Assembly: GCA_964059195.1 (NCBI GenBank)
Contig: CAXKWD010000008.1
Location: 42,895,502-42,959,501, forward strand
Origin: Ectobius pallidus
Lineage: Eukaryota > Arthropoda > Insecta > Blattodea > Ectobiidae
Reading direction: 5' to 3'
DNA length: 64,000 bases
The notes beneath the pieces were generated by a model. That model was given only the letters and a program-made list of their open reading frames with translations, made no database searches and was not told where the DNA came from. Made by a program: the position numbers and the translations under genes. Positions 32,121 through 42,701 of this stretch are shown piece by piece. Each line of letters starts with the position of its first letter. The first letter of the stretch is position 1.

Positions 32121-34189
32121 TTGTAGCAGGTCATTTTCTGCTACGTCTCGCTTTGAAGTTTTTGAATCTGATAATTCCGCAGATGGCCATTTCCTGTGGC
32201 GTGCGGCAATCGCTTTTCTGTTTTGTTGGGAGTGTAGCGGGCGATGACGATGGCTCGTCTTTACCGTGGGATTGTTTAGTGAGTGTGGATCGTGCTTCTT
32301 GAGATGGCCAGGAGAGACGTGGAGCTTCGGGATATTAGTGAGTCTCAGAAAATGTAGGATATATGCATTCTTAATCAAGCGATACATTCTTTCTCTTATC
32401 TTCTTTCTCTGCACAAATGTAAGTAAGCTTTTTCAATATTCTTCTAATGATACTGTTCCTTTTCGATGTGTTGCTGCGTAGGGTTCAAAGCTCCTATAGG
32501 TGAAATACTAGTTCAGAACAACAAGGAAACCTTTCATTCTGTGATCAATGCTCTTATTTGCATTATTCAATGTATACAGTTAAATGTGTGCGGTTCGTGG
32601 AAACTCCCACGAAACTTCTAGAAACACGTACCGTGATCTAGGTCATTCAGACAAAATGATATAAATTCTCATGTGTGAATTGCATGTAACTTGCATGTAT
32701 TAAAATTAAAACCTAAGGTGCTGTTCCGTCTTAAACAAATACTCGTCGAAGTTTTCATCACTCAGTGTAAGGAAATAAAATAAAATAGATTTGTTTCATA
32801 ACAATACTCAGATTAAAATTTGAGCATAATCGTAACGCTATTAATACTTTCTGTGACGAAGTTAGGCAGTCTATTTGTCTTGCCATTGAATGGAATTTTA
32901 TGTCCTATAAAATACTATGTATAGATTATTTTGGGACAGCATCCTATTATGCTATATATTGACTTAGCCTTTTTATGGGGAATTCTTCCACAGGCTAGAT
33001 TTTGTATTGTACAGTCTCTGCTAGAAGTTTCGATATATATAATTCTGTGTGCTTTACTCATTCTCCCATAATTTAGAAATATCATATTTATCCTGGTAGA
33101 GTTATTTTATACTGCCTGACTAAATATTTGGAATCAGCATATTACCAAAAAAGTCAATTTTCAGCTATCCATATTGCTCTACAAAGGTATAGGTATAGGC
33201 CTATTTCATAATTTAATTGTTTACACATCTGAATAATTATTTTAAAAAACTGTTGTATTCTTGCATTGACATTCATAGATTAATGATGGCAGAGACTATA
33301 CAGTAAATCTTTATTACAGATGTAATATATAATTTCAGAGTAGTGAAAATAAGAGATTGCATATATAAGGCGTTCGGTATTCGAATTTGTAGAACAGATT
33401 TTGATGTAAAGGGATTGCATATATAAGGTTGTAGAACAGATTTTGATATAAAAAGAATTATCTCTGAAGCATAATTTACAGGTAGTGCACGTTAGCCTAC
33501 GTTTTGAGATATTGTAGAGTGTACCTATATTTGAAGGCTGTCTTTAGGCAACATATTCACAGTACGTGAAGTACATCTTATTGTGTGATATCTTTATTCA
33601 AGGTTACCTGATTTTGGGGAGTTATTTCCCATATGTACAGGGTGATATTATTTAAGCGATATCCTTAAGACAAAGCTTACTAATAATTATTGGTAGAATA
33701 TTGTGACACATTTTCTCTGTTCTTTTCATTAGACATTTTTAGTCAGTGGTAAATGAATATTTGCATTTTCTATTATAAATTAATTTGTTATAGTATCTTT
33801 GATTAAAATTTTTTAATTCATATTTTGGACTTAATAAGTACTCATAATTTTCCAGATCATAATTTACAGTAACTCTTATTGAAATTTTCTTCTAGTGCTA
33901 TTTTGGATTTAATAAAATTGAAGATAGTTATTCAGGTTATTAAGGTTGTGTTTTGGTTATGTAATCCAGTTTCAGTAATTTAGAATGAACCTTGCTGATA
34001 TTTTTCTAATTGCTATTTTGAGTCAACTAATCGTTGATAGATATCTAGTCTATTTATATTGTCATTCTTGTATTGTAAATCCCATCACACGTTTTGTAGA
34101 CCTTCTTAATTGTCATTCCGGACTTAATTAAAATTTATGTTTGTTAGTTACCCGATTTAATTCTAATATTATATAGTATCCGATTTACA
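32121..34189 (+). repeat. Direct repeat D, copy 2
   Basis: Second copy of 20,952-23,033 plus ATCC. It is preceded by an A/T-rich run (ATTTATTTATTTATA) and ends abruptly at GTATCC, where the outer right inverted repeat begins (GATTTACAGTGGCTCAAG). It has no gene: short frames such as MAISCGVRQSLFC recur in both copies simply because the DNA is duplicated. Confidence 0.85.
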
Positions 34190-35001
34190 GTGGCTCAAGT
34201 TGTCCATATCTGAAAAAACCTGGGTGACCTTGAAAAACCACCCCTGTGTAAAAATAATTCATTTGGTGGTGTAAATCATGTCAGATAGTTGATATCACTC
34301 AGTAAGATGCAAAAATGTCGAATTTTTTTTTAAATCGGTTAGATTAGCAGTGGGGGTGAGTACCACCATTTAGTCATGGATGGTCATAAGGTCACCTATG
34401 AATTATAATACTAGATTTTAAAAATTATCTTTATCTTTATTTTTTTAAAACTACCCCTATAGTGGGGTTGAAAATTAATTCATATGGGGTTAACTCTTTT
34501 GTAAAGCATTTCCTTATATTTTGTTAATATTATTCAGGTTATTTGTTCATGTAGATCCCTTATTTTGCTAATATAACACTTATTTTGCCTTAGGGGTGGC
34601 TAGGGGTACGTGAAATTCACCCTCTTGTTACGGTTATTCATAATGTCTTTATTCCTGTCACCTATCCTTTGTAATATAGATTTTAAAAATTATCTTAATT
34701 TTTCCTTCTTAAAAACTACCCCTCTAGTAGGGTTGAAAAATATTTCATAAGAACCTAACTCTTAGTATCACATTTCCTTATTTTTCTGTTAATATTTTTA
34801 TTGGATGATTTGTTTTAAGGTTGGTATTGCAGGTCTCTGCATTACCTACCAAATCTTATTTTGGGCATAACTTTGGTTTGGGGGATGATAGAGGGATGGG
34901 GTGGTTTCATATGATTGCCAAGAGGGTCAGGATGGCCTAACTGCAATTAGATTAAAATGGAGTTAGGGCGTCGCGACGCTAGGCGTCGGCGGACTATATC
35001 T
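34190..35001 (-). repeat. Outer terminal inverted repeat, right copy
   Basis: Reverse complement of 11,959-12,785, ending GGACTATATCT. The CpG hairpin is kept at 34,969-34,988 (CGTCGCGACG, CGACGC-TAG-GCGTCG). No obvious target duplication flanks the pair. Confidence 0.8.
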
Positions 35002-35178
35002 GTGCTGTTACGACTTAGACGCCAGGAAATAATATACAGATTTTGTTTTATTTCTTTTTTATTTTAGTTTTAATTTTATTAGAGCACACCTGGAAAATAC
35101 ATGTGCCTGAACCTCGTGATGTGCGTGTTCTCATTGTCATTGTGTTCATAGTAATAATTTTAGTCATACCTATTACTA

Positions 35179-35810
35179 GGGTTCGGATGTTTATACATGT
35201 GAAATTTTTATCCTGGCCTCCATTTACGGTGCAAACACAAATTAAACATGAATTGCACACTTGTTATCCTAATCGGACCGTTTTTATTTTGCATATAAAG
35301 TCATATTTTCGTCATTTTTTGGTCTTTGTCATATTTCGGTCATATATGGTATTTTAACGTTCTGTTTCAGTTATAAATTCGGTGCAGTTTGTGCACTAGA
35401 TTGTCAACTTATTTTTTTCCGAAAAAAGAGTATGGATGTTTTGGTTTTAGTGTAAATGAAATGTGAATGGAAAATAACAAGTAATAGCACAATTACCTAT
35501 CCCTCCTTATTAATAATTTTCAACAGACGTATTTTAAAGATATTATCTATTCACATTTGCAGTGGTATCTCTAATCATTATCAGGTTAGAAGTTCCTTAC
35601 ACCTGTAAAATTGTAAAAAAGTGATTATCTGATTGAATTAATGTGATGTAATGATTTACTGTCTTTAAAATTTTAAATTAGAACATTTATTTTTCGAAAT
35701 ACGTTATTTTATGAGGTCATATTTAAGATTTTTTAGTCATCTTTAGTCATTACTAAGGTCATATTTTCAGTCATATTTTCCACTTTTTTAGGTCATAAAC
35801 ATCCGAACCC
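35179..35810. mobile_element. MITE with 16-bp perfect inverted ends
   Basis: Ends GGGTTCGGATGTTTAT at both sides, perfect over 16 bp. TA flanks each end (Tc1/mariner-like). If TA is counted as part of the ends, the next 8 bases are CCTATTAC and TTTATTAC, a 6/8 match suggesting hAT instead. Internally there are many TAGTCAT/GGTCATATTTT words. The frames at 35,043-35,357 lie mostly in it and are not genes. Confidence 0.75.
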
Positions 35811-35940
35811 TATTTATTACTCATCGAACTGTCGCGATGTTCACACTCAATACTACACAGTATATGAGACAGTATATGCGACAATGACTTGATAAGCCAA
35901 ACATACCATACACTTACACAATACAATATAAATTGAGAAA

Positions 35941-36750
35941 CTAAAAGTAGGCGCAACATTACGTCAGCCTTGGTCACGCGCTTCTATATGGCAGGTGGTT
36001 ACTTGAGAGACGCTACTAGCAGCGTCATTAAGCTTTGTCAGTATTACTTCTGCAGATACACGGGTAAGACGTACTCTGATTCTGCTCTGATTTCGCGGGT
36101 TTAACAAAGGCTTCTGGCGCCCTTTGTATTATAACTCGAAATCGTTGAAATAAAACTTCAATTACAAGTTTTATTTATCCCATTAAATTATTTATCATAA
36201 TTTAAGCATTTGTCATATTCAAGGCTTATTAGATCTCGTTCCTAAGTTCCACGAAGTGTTAGTGTGGTGACATCATCGTGCATCCGCGAAGCTAACATTA
36301 AGTGAACAATCAAGTTCTAATATCTGTGAATATAATTAATCAACAGTAAAATTTATTACCATTAATTTCATATATAATTCATTGGCAATTACAAATTTTA
36401 CATAATTACTTAAAGTGGTGCAACAGCTTCACGCGCCAATTTTAGTTCATGGTTTTCAAAGTGTTTTCTACATTTATTATTAATGCTTCATATCTTAATC
36501 AACCAGTAGTTTACAAGTGTGAATAAAGTGCAAAGTTTTTAATAACATGTTTAGATTGTTCGCCAATTATAACTCCTGGGATCCCTGAATTTCAGAGACC
36601 TCGATACATAGTCCACTCTTGCTCTTATATGGTCCTCCGCTCCAGAGATTTATTGTAATTTTCTAACCTATTCCTACATTTTATTCCTATCGATCCGGCT
36701 TCATACCTGAACCCTACATTTTTTGTTCCTAATGGACCAGATCCCTATCA
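35941..36750 (+). repeat. 5' LTR of the BEL element
   Basis: CTAAAAGTAGGCGCAAC...GATCCCTATCA. It shows the empty site of the hAT MITE (GGCAATTACAAATTTTAC at about 36,385). Confidence 0.85.
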
Positions 36751-36755
36751 TTTTT

Positions 36756-36775
36756 TGGTTCCTCTATCGGGCAGG
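36756..36775 (+). other. Probable primer-binding region of the BEL element
   Basis: TGGTTCCTCTATCGGGCAGG begins five bases after the 5' LTR. It starts TGG, as a complement of a tRNA CCA end must. I could not assign the tRNA with confidence. Confidence 0.5.
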
Positions 36776-37059
36776 ATTATATTGGAACAATCATATTTAT
36801 CTCACACTTGTATTCACATGTACCGGTTTTCTCGAGTTCGTCTCATACATCATTTGCTACCGTGTCGGTCGAGCGGTTCGTGGTTCCAACATCCCTGATG
36901 ATCACGACACATGACAGCATCCAGCAGCAGTGAGCCGACACCTCGAGCTACTCCGGACTGATACAAGCATCAAGAAAGCAGTGAACATCTGATTCATACA
37001 TCATCGTGCAGCGGTGGTAGTATCTCATCTTTAAACTTCAAGTAATTTCTCATCTCATC

Positions 37060-38907
37060 ATGGAGAGTGAACTGAAAGAATTAACGAAAAAACGTGCTTT
37101 TTTCAAACGAAAACTTACTTACATTCAGAAGTACTGTGACAATATTACAGAAGAAGTTGATATATTTCGACTGAAGGTTGAATATGACACTCTTAACGAA
37201 GTGTGGCAAAATTACGAAGTTGTACAAACTCAAATTGAAGCTATTATCGAAGCTGAAGGTGAACTTGACATTCACGCACAGTATGACGAAGAGATGAATA
37301 ACAATTACAAGGTGCTAAAGGCTAAACTTAGTGAATTGTTATTTTTACACGACCAGCCAGTGCGTAGTGTAGGCTCTCATCACAGTCATCAATCTAATCA
37401 CAGTGGTAATTCTCATCACACATGTCAGTCTTCTACGTCTCAGTGCAACAATAGAAGTATACAACTTCCAAAAATCCAATTACCTGTCTTCTCTGGGGAC
37501 GTAACTAATTTCAAACATTTTCACGACACCTTCAGTAGCTTAGTAGTAAATAATGAATCGTTGGATCCCATCCAGAAATACCATTATTTATTGAGTTCTT
37601 TGAAGGGACAAGCCCACACGCTCATTCAGAATCTACCTGTAACTAGTGACAATTTTCCTATAGCATGGAATTTAGTGTGTTCTAGATACAATAACACGCG
37701 AGTTATCGCTACAGCTCATGTCAGAAATTTACTTTCATTACCTACAATGAAAGGTGAAAATGTGGCAGAACTACGAAATTTGCTAAACAAATTTCAGAGC
37801 AATCTTAACGCTGTCGAAGCTCTCAATCTTGAAATTCCATTGCATGAAGTTATGTTAACTCAGTTGATATTGGACAATCTTAGTGAAACTACACGCAAGG
37901 AATGGGAAAGTAAAATTGATTCACAGAGTTTCACATCTCTTCAAGAGCTAATAAACTTTCTAGAAGCCAAGGCGCACTCTTTAGAAGTGCTAGCCAGTTC
38001 TAACAACACGTCCAGCCCATCAAAGGAAAAGAGTGAAAGGCATACACAAAAGAAGTCTGTTAAAACAACTCGCCAATCGTATGTTGCCATTAAAGGTGAT
38101 TCGTGCCCCTGTTGCCAAGAAAATCACAAATTACATAGGTGCGACAAATTCTCACAGTTAAGTGTAGAACAACGATGGGATTTTGTAAAAAACAAAGGTT
38201 TGTGTGCAAACTGTTTTTCTTCCAATCACAAAAGAGATCATTGCAAGCTCAGATCCTTTTGCAGCTGTGGTACATCTTCTCACAGCAGATTGTTACATAA
38301 CACACGCGACAAGAAAGAGGTTCCTCACCAGCAACTTAGCATGTCGGAAACTACAGACAATTTACCTGCTAGTTATTGTTCTATAAAAGAAAAATCCAAT
38401 CAAAACGAGATTCTTTTAGCAACTGCAGCAGTGCATCTTGAAGATAGACAAGGAAATTTAGTTTTCTGCAGAGCGTTACTAGACTCTGGAAGCCAGATAA
38501 ACTTCATAACTGAAGATTTAGCGAAGAAGTTGCAGCTGTCAACAACAAATGTCGATACTCACATAAGAGGCATAAATGGCACCTCTTCTTGTAATCACAG
38601 TGTTAAAGTTAATATGCGATCCAGGATAAAGAATTTCCAAGCTGAAATGAAATGTCTAGTAATCCCTCACATTGCAAACAAACTTCCTTCTGTCCGTATC
38701 GATCCTACCAAATTCAATATTCCTAGTGAAATTGCATTGGCAGATCCTAAATTCTACATCCCTGGTGATGTCCAACTTATCATTGGTGCTAGCCTATTTT
38801 ATCAGTTATTTACCAATGAAAGAATAATCACTCCTAATAATCCTATTCTTAGTAACACGGAGCTTGGTTGGATACTTAGCGGATCCGTTCCCAAGACATC
38901 AATCTAA
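37060..38907 (+). CDS. BEL gag plus aspartic protease region
   Basis: 615 residues. Residues 1-100 are a charged helical start (MESELKELTKKRAFFKRKLT). Residues about 140-310 are the DUF1759 gag core (IQLPVFSGDVTNFKHFHDTF; YHYLLSSLKGQAHTLIQNLP). Residues about 345-400 carry Cys/His knuckles (CPCCQENHKLHRC; CANCFSSNHKRDHC). Residues about 465-600 are the DUF1758 aspartic protease with ALLDSGSQINFI, where the DSG is the catalytic site. It ends at a TAA (38,905) that stops the polyprotein just before the RT; the frame continues at once on the other side. It forms the particle, binds RNA and processes the polyprotein. Confidence 0.9.
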   Translation: MESELKELTKKRAFFKRKLTYIQKYCDNITEEVDIFRLKVEYDTLNEVWQNYEVVQTQIEAIIEAEGELDIHAQYDEEMNNNYKVLKAKLSELLFLHDQPVRSVGSHHSHQSNHSGNSHHTCQSSTSQCNNRSIQLPKIQLPVFSGDVTNFKHFHDTFSSLVVNNESLDPIQKYHYLLSSLKGQAHTLIQNLPVTSDNFPIAWNLVCSRYNNTRVIATAHVRNLLSLPTMKGENVAELRNLLNKFQSNLNAVEALNLEIPLHEVMLTQLILDNLSETTRKEWESKIDSQSFTSLQELINFLEAKAHSLEVLASSNNTSSPSKEKSERHTQKKSVKTTRQSYVAIKGDSCPCCQENHKLHRCDKFSQLSVEQRWDFVKNKGLCANCFSSNHKRDHCKLRSFCSCGTSSHSRLLHNTRDKKEVPHQQLSMSETTDNLPASYCSIKEKSNQNEILLATAAVHLEDRQGNLVFCRALLDSGSQINFITEDLAKKLQLSTTNVDTHIRGINGTSSCNHSVKVNMRSRIKNFQAEMKCLVIPHIANKLPSVRIDPTKFNIPSEIALADPKFYIPGDVQLIIGASLFYQLFTNERIITPNNPILSNTELGWILSGSVPKTSI

Positions 38908-38943
38908 GCCAAGAAAGTCACATTTGCTCAACACAATTTATTT

Positions 38944-39849
38944 GTGACCGTTGACAATGTTGACACACTGTTAAGACGCTTCTCGGAACTAGAAGATTTT
39001 CCTAAACCAGTGCTTACTAAAGAAGAAAAGGAATGTGAACTGCATTTTGTACAATACACAATTCGTGCAGATGACGGTGTTTTTGGGGTGCAACTACCCA
39101 ACAATCGATCTGAAGATTCATTGGGCGAATCCAGACAGCAAGCAGTAAAACGCTTAGAACACCTGGAACGTAAATTTCAAACCAATTCTGTCCTGCAAGA
39201 AGATTACACAAAGTTCATGCAAGAATATGAAGAATTGGGACACATGAGAAAGGTTTCACTTCCACGGCCAGGTGAAAAATGTTTCTATTTACCACATCAT
39301 GCAGTAATCAAGCCAGCATCATCTACAACTAAAACTAGAGTGGTGTTCGATGCTTCTGCAAAAACCTCTTCAGGCAAGTCCCTAAATGACATTCTAAAAT
39401 TAGGTCCAATTGTGCAAGACGATTTATCATCAATTATAATGCGTTTTCGAACCTACAAGTATGCATTCTCAGCTGACATTTCTAAAATGTACAGGCGCAT
39501 AAAAATGCATGAAGATGACCAGAATCTTCAAAGAATTGTGTGGCGTTCTAATGTTAATGAGCCCATACAAGACTATGCATTAACTACCGTGACTTATGGT
39601 ACTAAAGCAGCTTCATTTTTAGCCATAAGATCCCTGCATCAGCTATTTATAGAAGAAGAAGCTAAATATCCTCTCGCTGCCCAAGCTGTCAGAACTTCCT
39701 TCTATGTGGACGACTGCTTGGCAGGACATGATGATCTCCAAGAAGCTTTACGCCTTCAAAGAGAATTAATACTTATGCTTGACAGTGGCGGATTTCCATT
39801 GCGAAAGTGGTGTTCCAATCATGAAGCTTTACTGGAATCTGTCCCGTAA
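38944..39849 (+). pseudogene. BEL reverse transcriptase, part of a nonsense-interrupted polyprotein
   Basis: Same frame as gag. It starts after the first stop with VTVDNVDTLLRRFSELEDFP. RT signs are RVVFDASAKTSSGKSLND, LKLGPIVQDDL, FSADISKMYRRIKMHEDDQN (motif A Asp) and SFYVDDCLAG (motif C YVDD intact), then GGFPLRKWCSNH. It ends at TAA (39,847) in CCG-TAA-TCT, most simply a CAA to TAA change. It cannot be made unless two stops are read through, although the catalytic residues remain. Confidence 0.85.
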
Positions 39850-39867
39850 TCTCATCGAGAGACCCAA

Positions 39868-40662
39868 TTGCCTCTGTCTCTTGATAACAGTGAAAATGCA
39901 CATGCCCTTGGTTTACTATGGCATCCTGCTACTGATAATTTCCAGATACAATCCCATCCTTCTCTCCAAACTCATACGCAAGTGAAACTTACTAAGCGTA
40001 CTATCCTATCAGTTATTTCTTCCATCTTTGATCCTCTAGGCCTTGTCAGTCCTATTGTTATCAATGCAAAAATCTTCATGCAATCATTATGGATTGAAAA
40101 ACTTGGTTGGGATGAAAAAGTACCGTCACATATAGCAGAGAAATGGATTGAGATCTGTGGCATTCTAGGCACAATACATACAATGCGTATTCCACGTTTT
40201 GTGCTCACATCTGGTACCCTTCAAGATATACAAATCCATGGCTTCTGTGATGCTTCAGAAAAGGCTTATGGTGCGTGCATATATCTCCGTTCTTTGAACA
40301 TTGAAGGTGAAATTACAATTAACTTATTGTGTTCCAAGTCTAAGGTTGCCCCTCTCAAAAGGCAAACCATTCCACGTCTTGAACTCTGTGGTGCATTGTT
40401 GTTATCTAAACTATACAACAAGGTGTTGAATGACCTTAATATTCAGACATCGCAAAGCTATTTATGGTCCGATTCAGTTATAGTACTGTCTTGGATAAAA
40501 TCAGACTCACGAAAGTGGAAAACATTTGTGTCCAACCGTGTGTCGCAAATTCAAGAGCTTTCTGAAACAGCAGCATGGAGACATGTGTCTACAGAAGACA
40601 ACCCAGCAGATCTCGTTTCAAGAGGTGTATCATCTGAACAATTGTCTGACATTGATTTGTGA
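39868..40662 (+). pseudogene. BEL RT connection and RNase H region
   Basis: Same frame. Contains ALGLLWHPATDNFQIQ, TKRTILSVISSIFDPLGLVS and the RNase H core: IHGFCDASEKAYGACIYL (first Asp), TIPRLELCGALLLSKL (Glu) and YLWSDSVIVLSWIKS (Asp), with the last site near WRHVSTEDNPADLVSRG. All four acidic positions seem present. It ends at TGA (40,660), where WHGSNWL follows. Confidence 0.85.
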
Positions 40663-40764
40663 TGGCATGGTTCTAATTGGCTGTCACAAAACACAGCATC
40701 ATGGCCTGAACAGCCAAAACAATTAAACGTTCAGGATTCTTCCGAGCAAATTGTTTCTGTCTGC

Positions 40765-41238
40765 ATGGCGTCCACCACAGAAGAAGATAGCTTTATCACA
40801 AGGTTTTCTGATCTTAGGCGCCTTCAGAGAGTAACTTGTTATATGTATAGGTTTATTTCTGCCTGCCGTCGTGAAAACAAATATCATGGACCTCTTGCAG
40901 CAGAAGAACTTCAACATGCTTTGCAAACTTGTGTTAAAATCGCTCAGAAAGAAGCTTTCACCCAAGAACTGAAAGATCTTAGCAATAGCAAGCAAACATC
41001 AGTTAAAAGTTCCATCCATTCATTAGTTCCATTCCTAGATCAGAATAACATATTAAGAGTGGGTGGACGGTTACAGAAAGCAGATCTTACACATGATGCC
41101 AGACATCAGGTTATCTTGCCATCTAGACATCCTTTAACCATTCTGATAGTAGAATATGAACATCGCAAGCTATTGCATGCTTCTCACCAGCTGCTTATAG
41201 CTTCCCTAAGACAAGCCTACTGGATACCTTGTATTTGA
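40765..41238 (+). pseudogene. BEL integrase N-terminal region
   Basis: Same frame; the natural text already runs from 40,663 (WHGSNWLSQNTASWPEQ). It carries LRVGGRLQKADL and HQVILPSRHPLTILIVEYEH followed by HASHQLLIASLRQAYWIPC, the HH half of the HHCC zinc site. It ends at TGA (41,236), probably a former CGA. Confidence 0.85.
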
Positions 41239-41256
41239 AGAGTAGTAAAATCTATT

Positions 41257-41691
41257 TTGCATAGATGTCTTACCTGCTTCAAGTTAAAGGCAGAATGTTC
41301 TCAACAGTTAATGGGAAATCTTCCTAGCTACAGAATAACTCCTGCTAGGCCTTTTCTTCGTACAGCAGTGGATTATGCTGGACCATTCAACATAAGATAT
41401 GGTGCTCCACGCAGTAAAACTACTGTAAAAGCTTACATTGCCATTTTTGTATGCTTGGTCACAAAGGCTATCCACATTGAATTTGTTTCTGATCTCACAT
41501 CAGATGCATTCATAGCAGCTCTAAGAAGATTTACATCATGTCGTGGACTATGTAAAGAAATCTTCAGTGATAATGGCACTAATTTTGTTGGAGCAAACAA
41601 TAAATTGAGAGATCTCCGATTGTTACGACAGTCAACAGAATTTCAAACTGCTATTCAAAATTTCACTGCAAATAATGATTATAATTGGTGA
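41257..41691 (+). pseudogene. BEL integrase catalytic core
   Basis: Same frame. HRCLTCFKLKAEC gives the CC half of the zinc site. The core has RTAVDYAGPFNIRYG (first Asp) and EIFSDNGTNFVGANN (second Asp). The third residue, Glu in GGLHEAAVKSMK, lies just past the TGA at 41,689. The fold is that of retroviral integrases, which join the DNA copy to the chromosome. Confidence 0.85.
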
Positions 41692-41739
41692 TTTATTCCT
41701 CCCAGTGCACCCCACTTTGGTGGTTTACATGAAGCAGCA

Positions 41740-42267
41740 GTGAAATCCATGAAGTTTCATCTCAGAAGAGTTATGGGAGCTCAAGTTCTCTCATATGAAC
41801 AGCTTTGCACTCTTCTAGCTCAGATTGAAGCCTGTTTGAATTCTAGACCACTTGTTCGCCTTAATGATGATCCAGCTGATTTGTCATATCTGTCACCTGG
41901 TCATTTCTTAATTGGAGAACCTCTCACATCTCTACCTTCGCATCCTTCGACAAGTGATAAGAAATATGTTGATAAACGGCAACTTTTACAAAATCACTTG
42001 CAACATTTATGGAAACGTTGGTCATCAGAATATCTTCACTCCTTACAGCAGCGACAGAAATGGACCTGTTCCAGTGACAACGTTCGAGTTGGTACCGTCG
42101 TCATCTTGAAGGAAGACAACATTCCTCCTCTTCAATGGAAGTTAGGCGTGATCACCGCTACTCATCCTGGCGAAGATGGCTTAGTGCGAGTGATAACAGT
42201 GCGTACTTCCAGTGGTGAATATAAGCGTCCCATAGTAAAGGTGTGTCCTCTACCCAAAGAAGAGTAG
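41740..42267 (+). pseudogene. BEL integrase C-terminus (DUF5641)
   Basis: Same frame; real text starts at 41,692 with FIPPSAPHFGGLHEAA. Then come YEQLCTLLAQIEACLNSRPL, SPGHFLIGEPLTSLP, LWKRWSSEYLHSLQQRQKW and the terminal SH3-like DUF5641 block (VRVGTVVILKEDNIPPLQWK; GVITATHPGEDGLVRVITV). It ends at a true TAG (42,265), 434 bp before the 3' LTR. Confidence 0.9.
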
Positions 42268-42701
42268 TGACCCTTATTATGATCTTATATTCAAAGTTCT
42301 CCTATTTATCTCCATTTCTTATCCAGCTTACTACGACATATCGTATTCTTGCGATGTGTGTATTATGTCATTTTCTTTCTGTTCAATATTATATTCCTGT
42401 AAGACATGTAAGAAGTCAGTGTTTTAACACATATCACATGTATACATCCAGTTTCATGTGGACTTCATATATCTTTCTACTTAACTCACATCATGCTACG
42501 TGTTCTAACCTATACAGAATAGAATCAGTGATTTTTTAGTGTTTTCATTTAGCTTGCATTTGCTGATTTATCTTTATTAAAGCTATGCTTCAACGCCGGG
42601 TGTATGTCAACGCAAGCTAAGTGTTTTTTCCATTATTTTATATATGAGCCGTGCCTAGTTCCAATTTAAATCATCCGCTGTGTTCTCTTGTGCTGATTCA
42701 G
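42268..42701. other. BEL 3' untranslated spacer
   Basis: No gene. It ends GATTCAG just before the 3' LTR; no clear polypurine tract is visible. The frame at 42,243-42,539 is hydrophobic and has no known domain. Pao/BEL env-like genes would lie here, but I see none. Confidence 0.6.

Larger units (their letters stand above)
11959..35001. mobile_element. Large nested inverted-repeat element carrying two MMP copies
   Basis: The ends match in inverted orientation: 11,959-12,785 against 34,190-35,001. Further inside, 13,204-14,230 matches the reverse complement of parts of 18,950-20,950. So the left arm is A-B-C plus the 3' end of an MMP, and the right arm is MMP 3' end-C'-B'-A'. C' is interrupted by a solo LTR (19,700-20,628), and B' and A' are separated by about 13.2 kb of later sequence. 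Without those additions the core would be about 9 kb. No transposase or target duplication is visible, so the class is open: foldback element, non-autonomous DNA transposon, or palindromic duplication. Confidence 0.6.

Noticed and set aside
20952..34189. D1 and D2 as LTRs of one retrovirus-like element
   Set aside because: No primer-binding site follows D1, the interior encodes an APE-endonuclease LINE rather than gag-pol, and no matching target duplication flanks the pair.
11959..35001. Polinton/Maverick or endogenous virus
   Set aside because: Size and inverted ends would suit, but no DNA polymerase B, integrase, packaging ATPase, capsid or nudivirus/baculovirus core gene is visible. The MMP alone is not enough.
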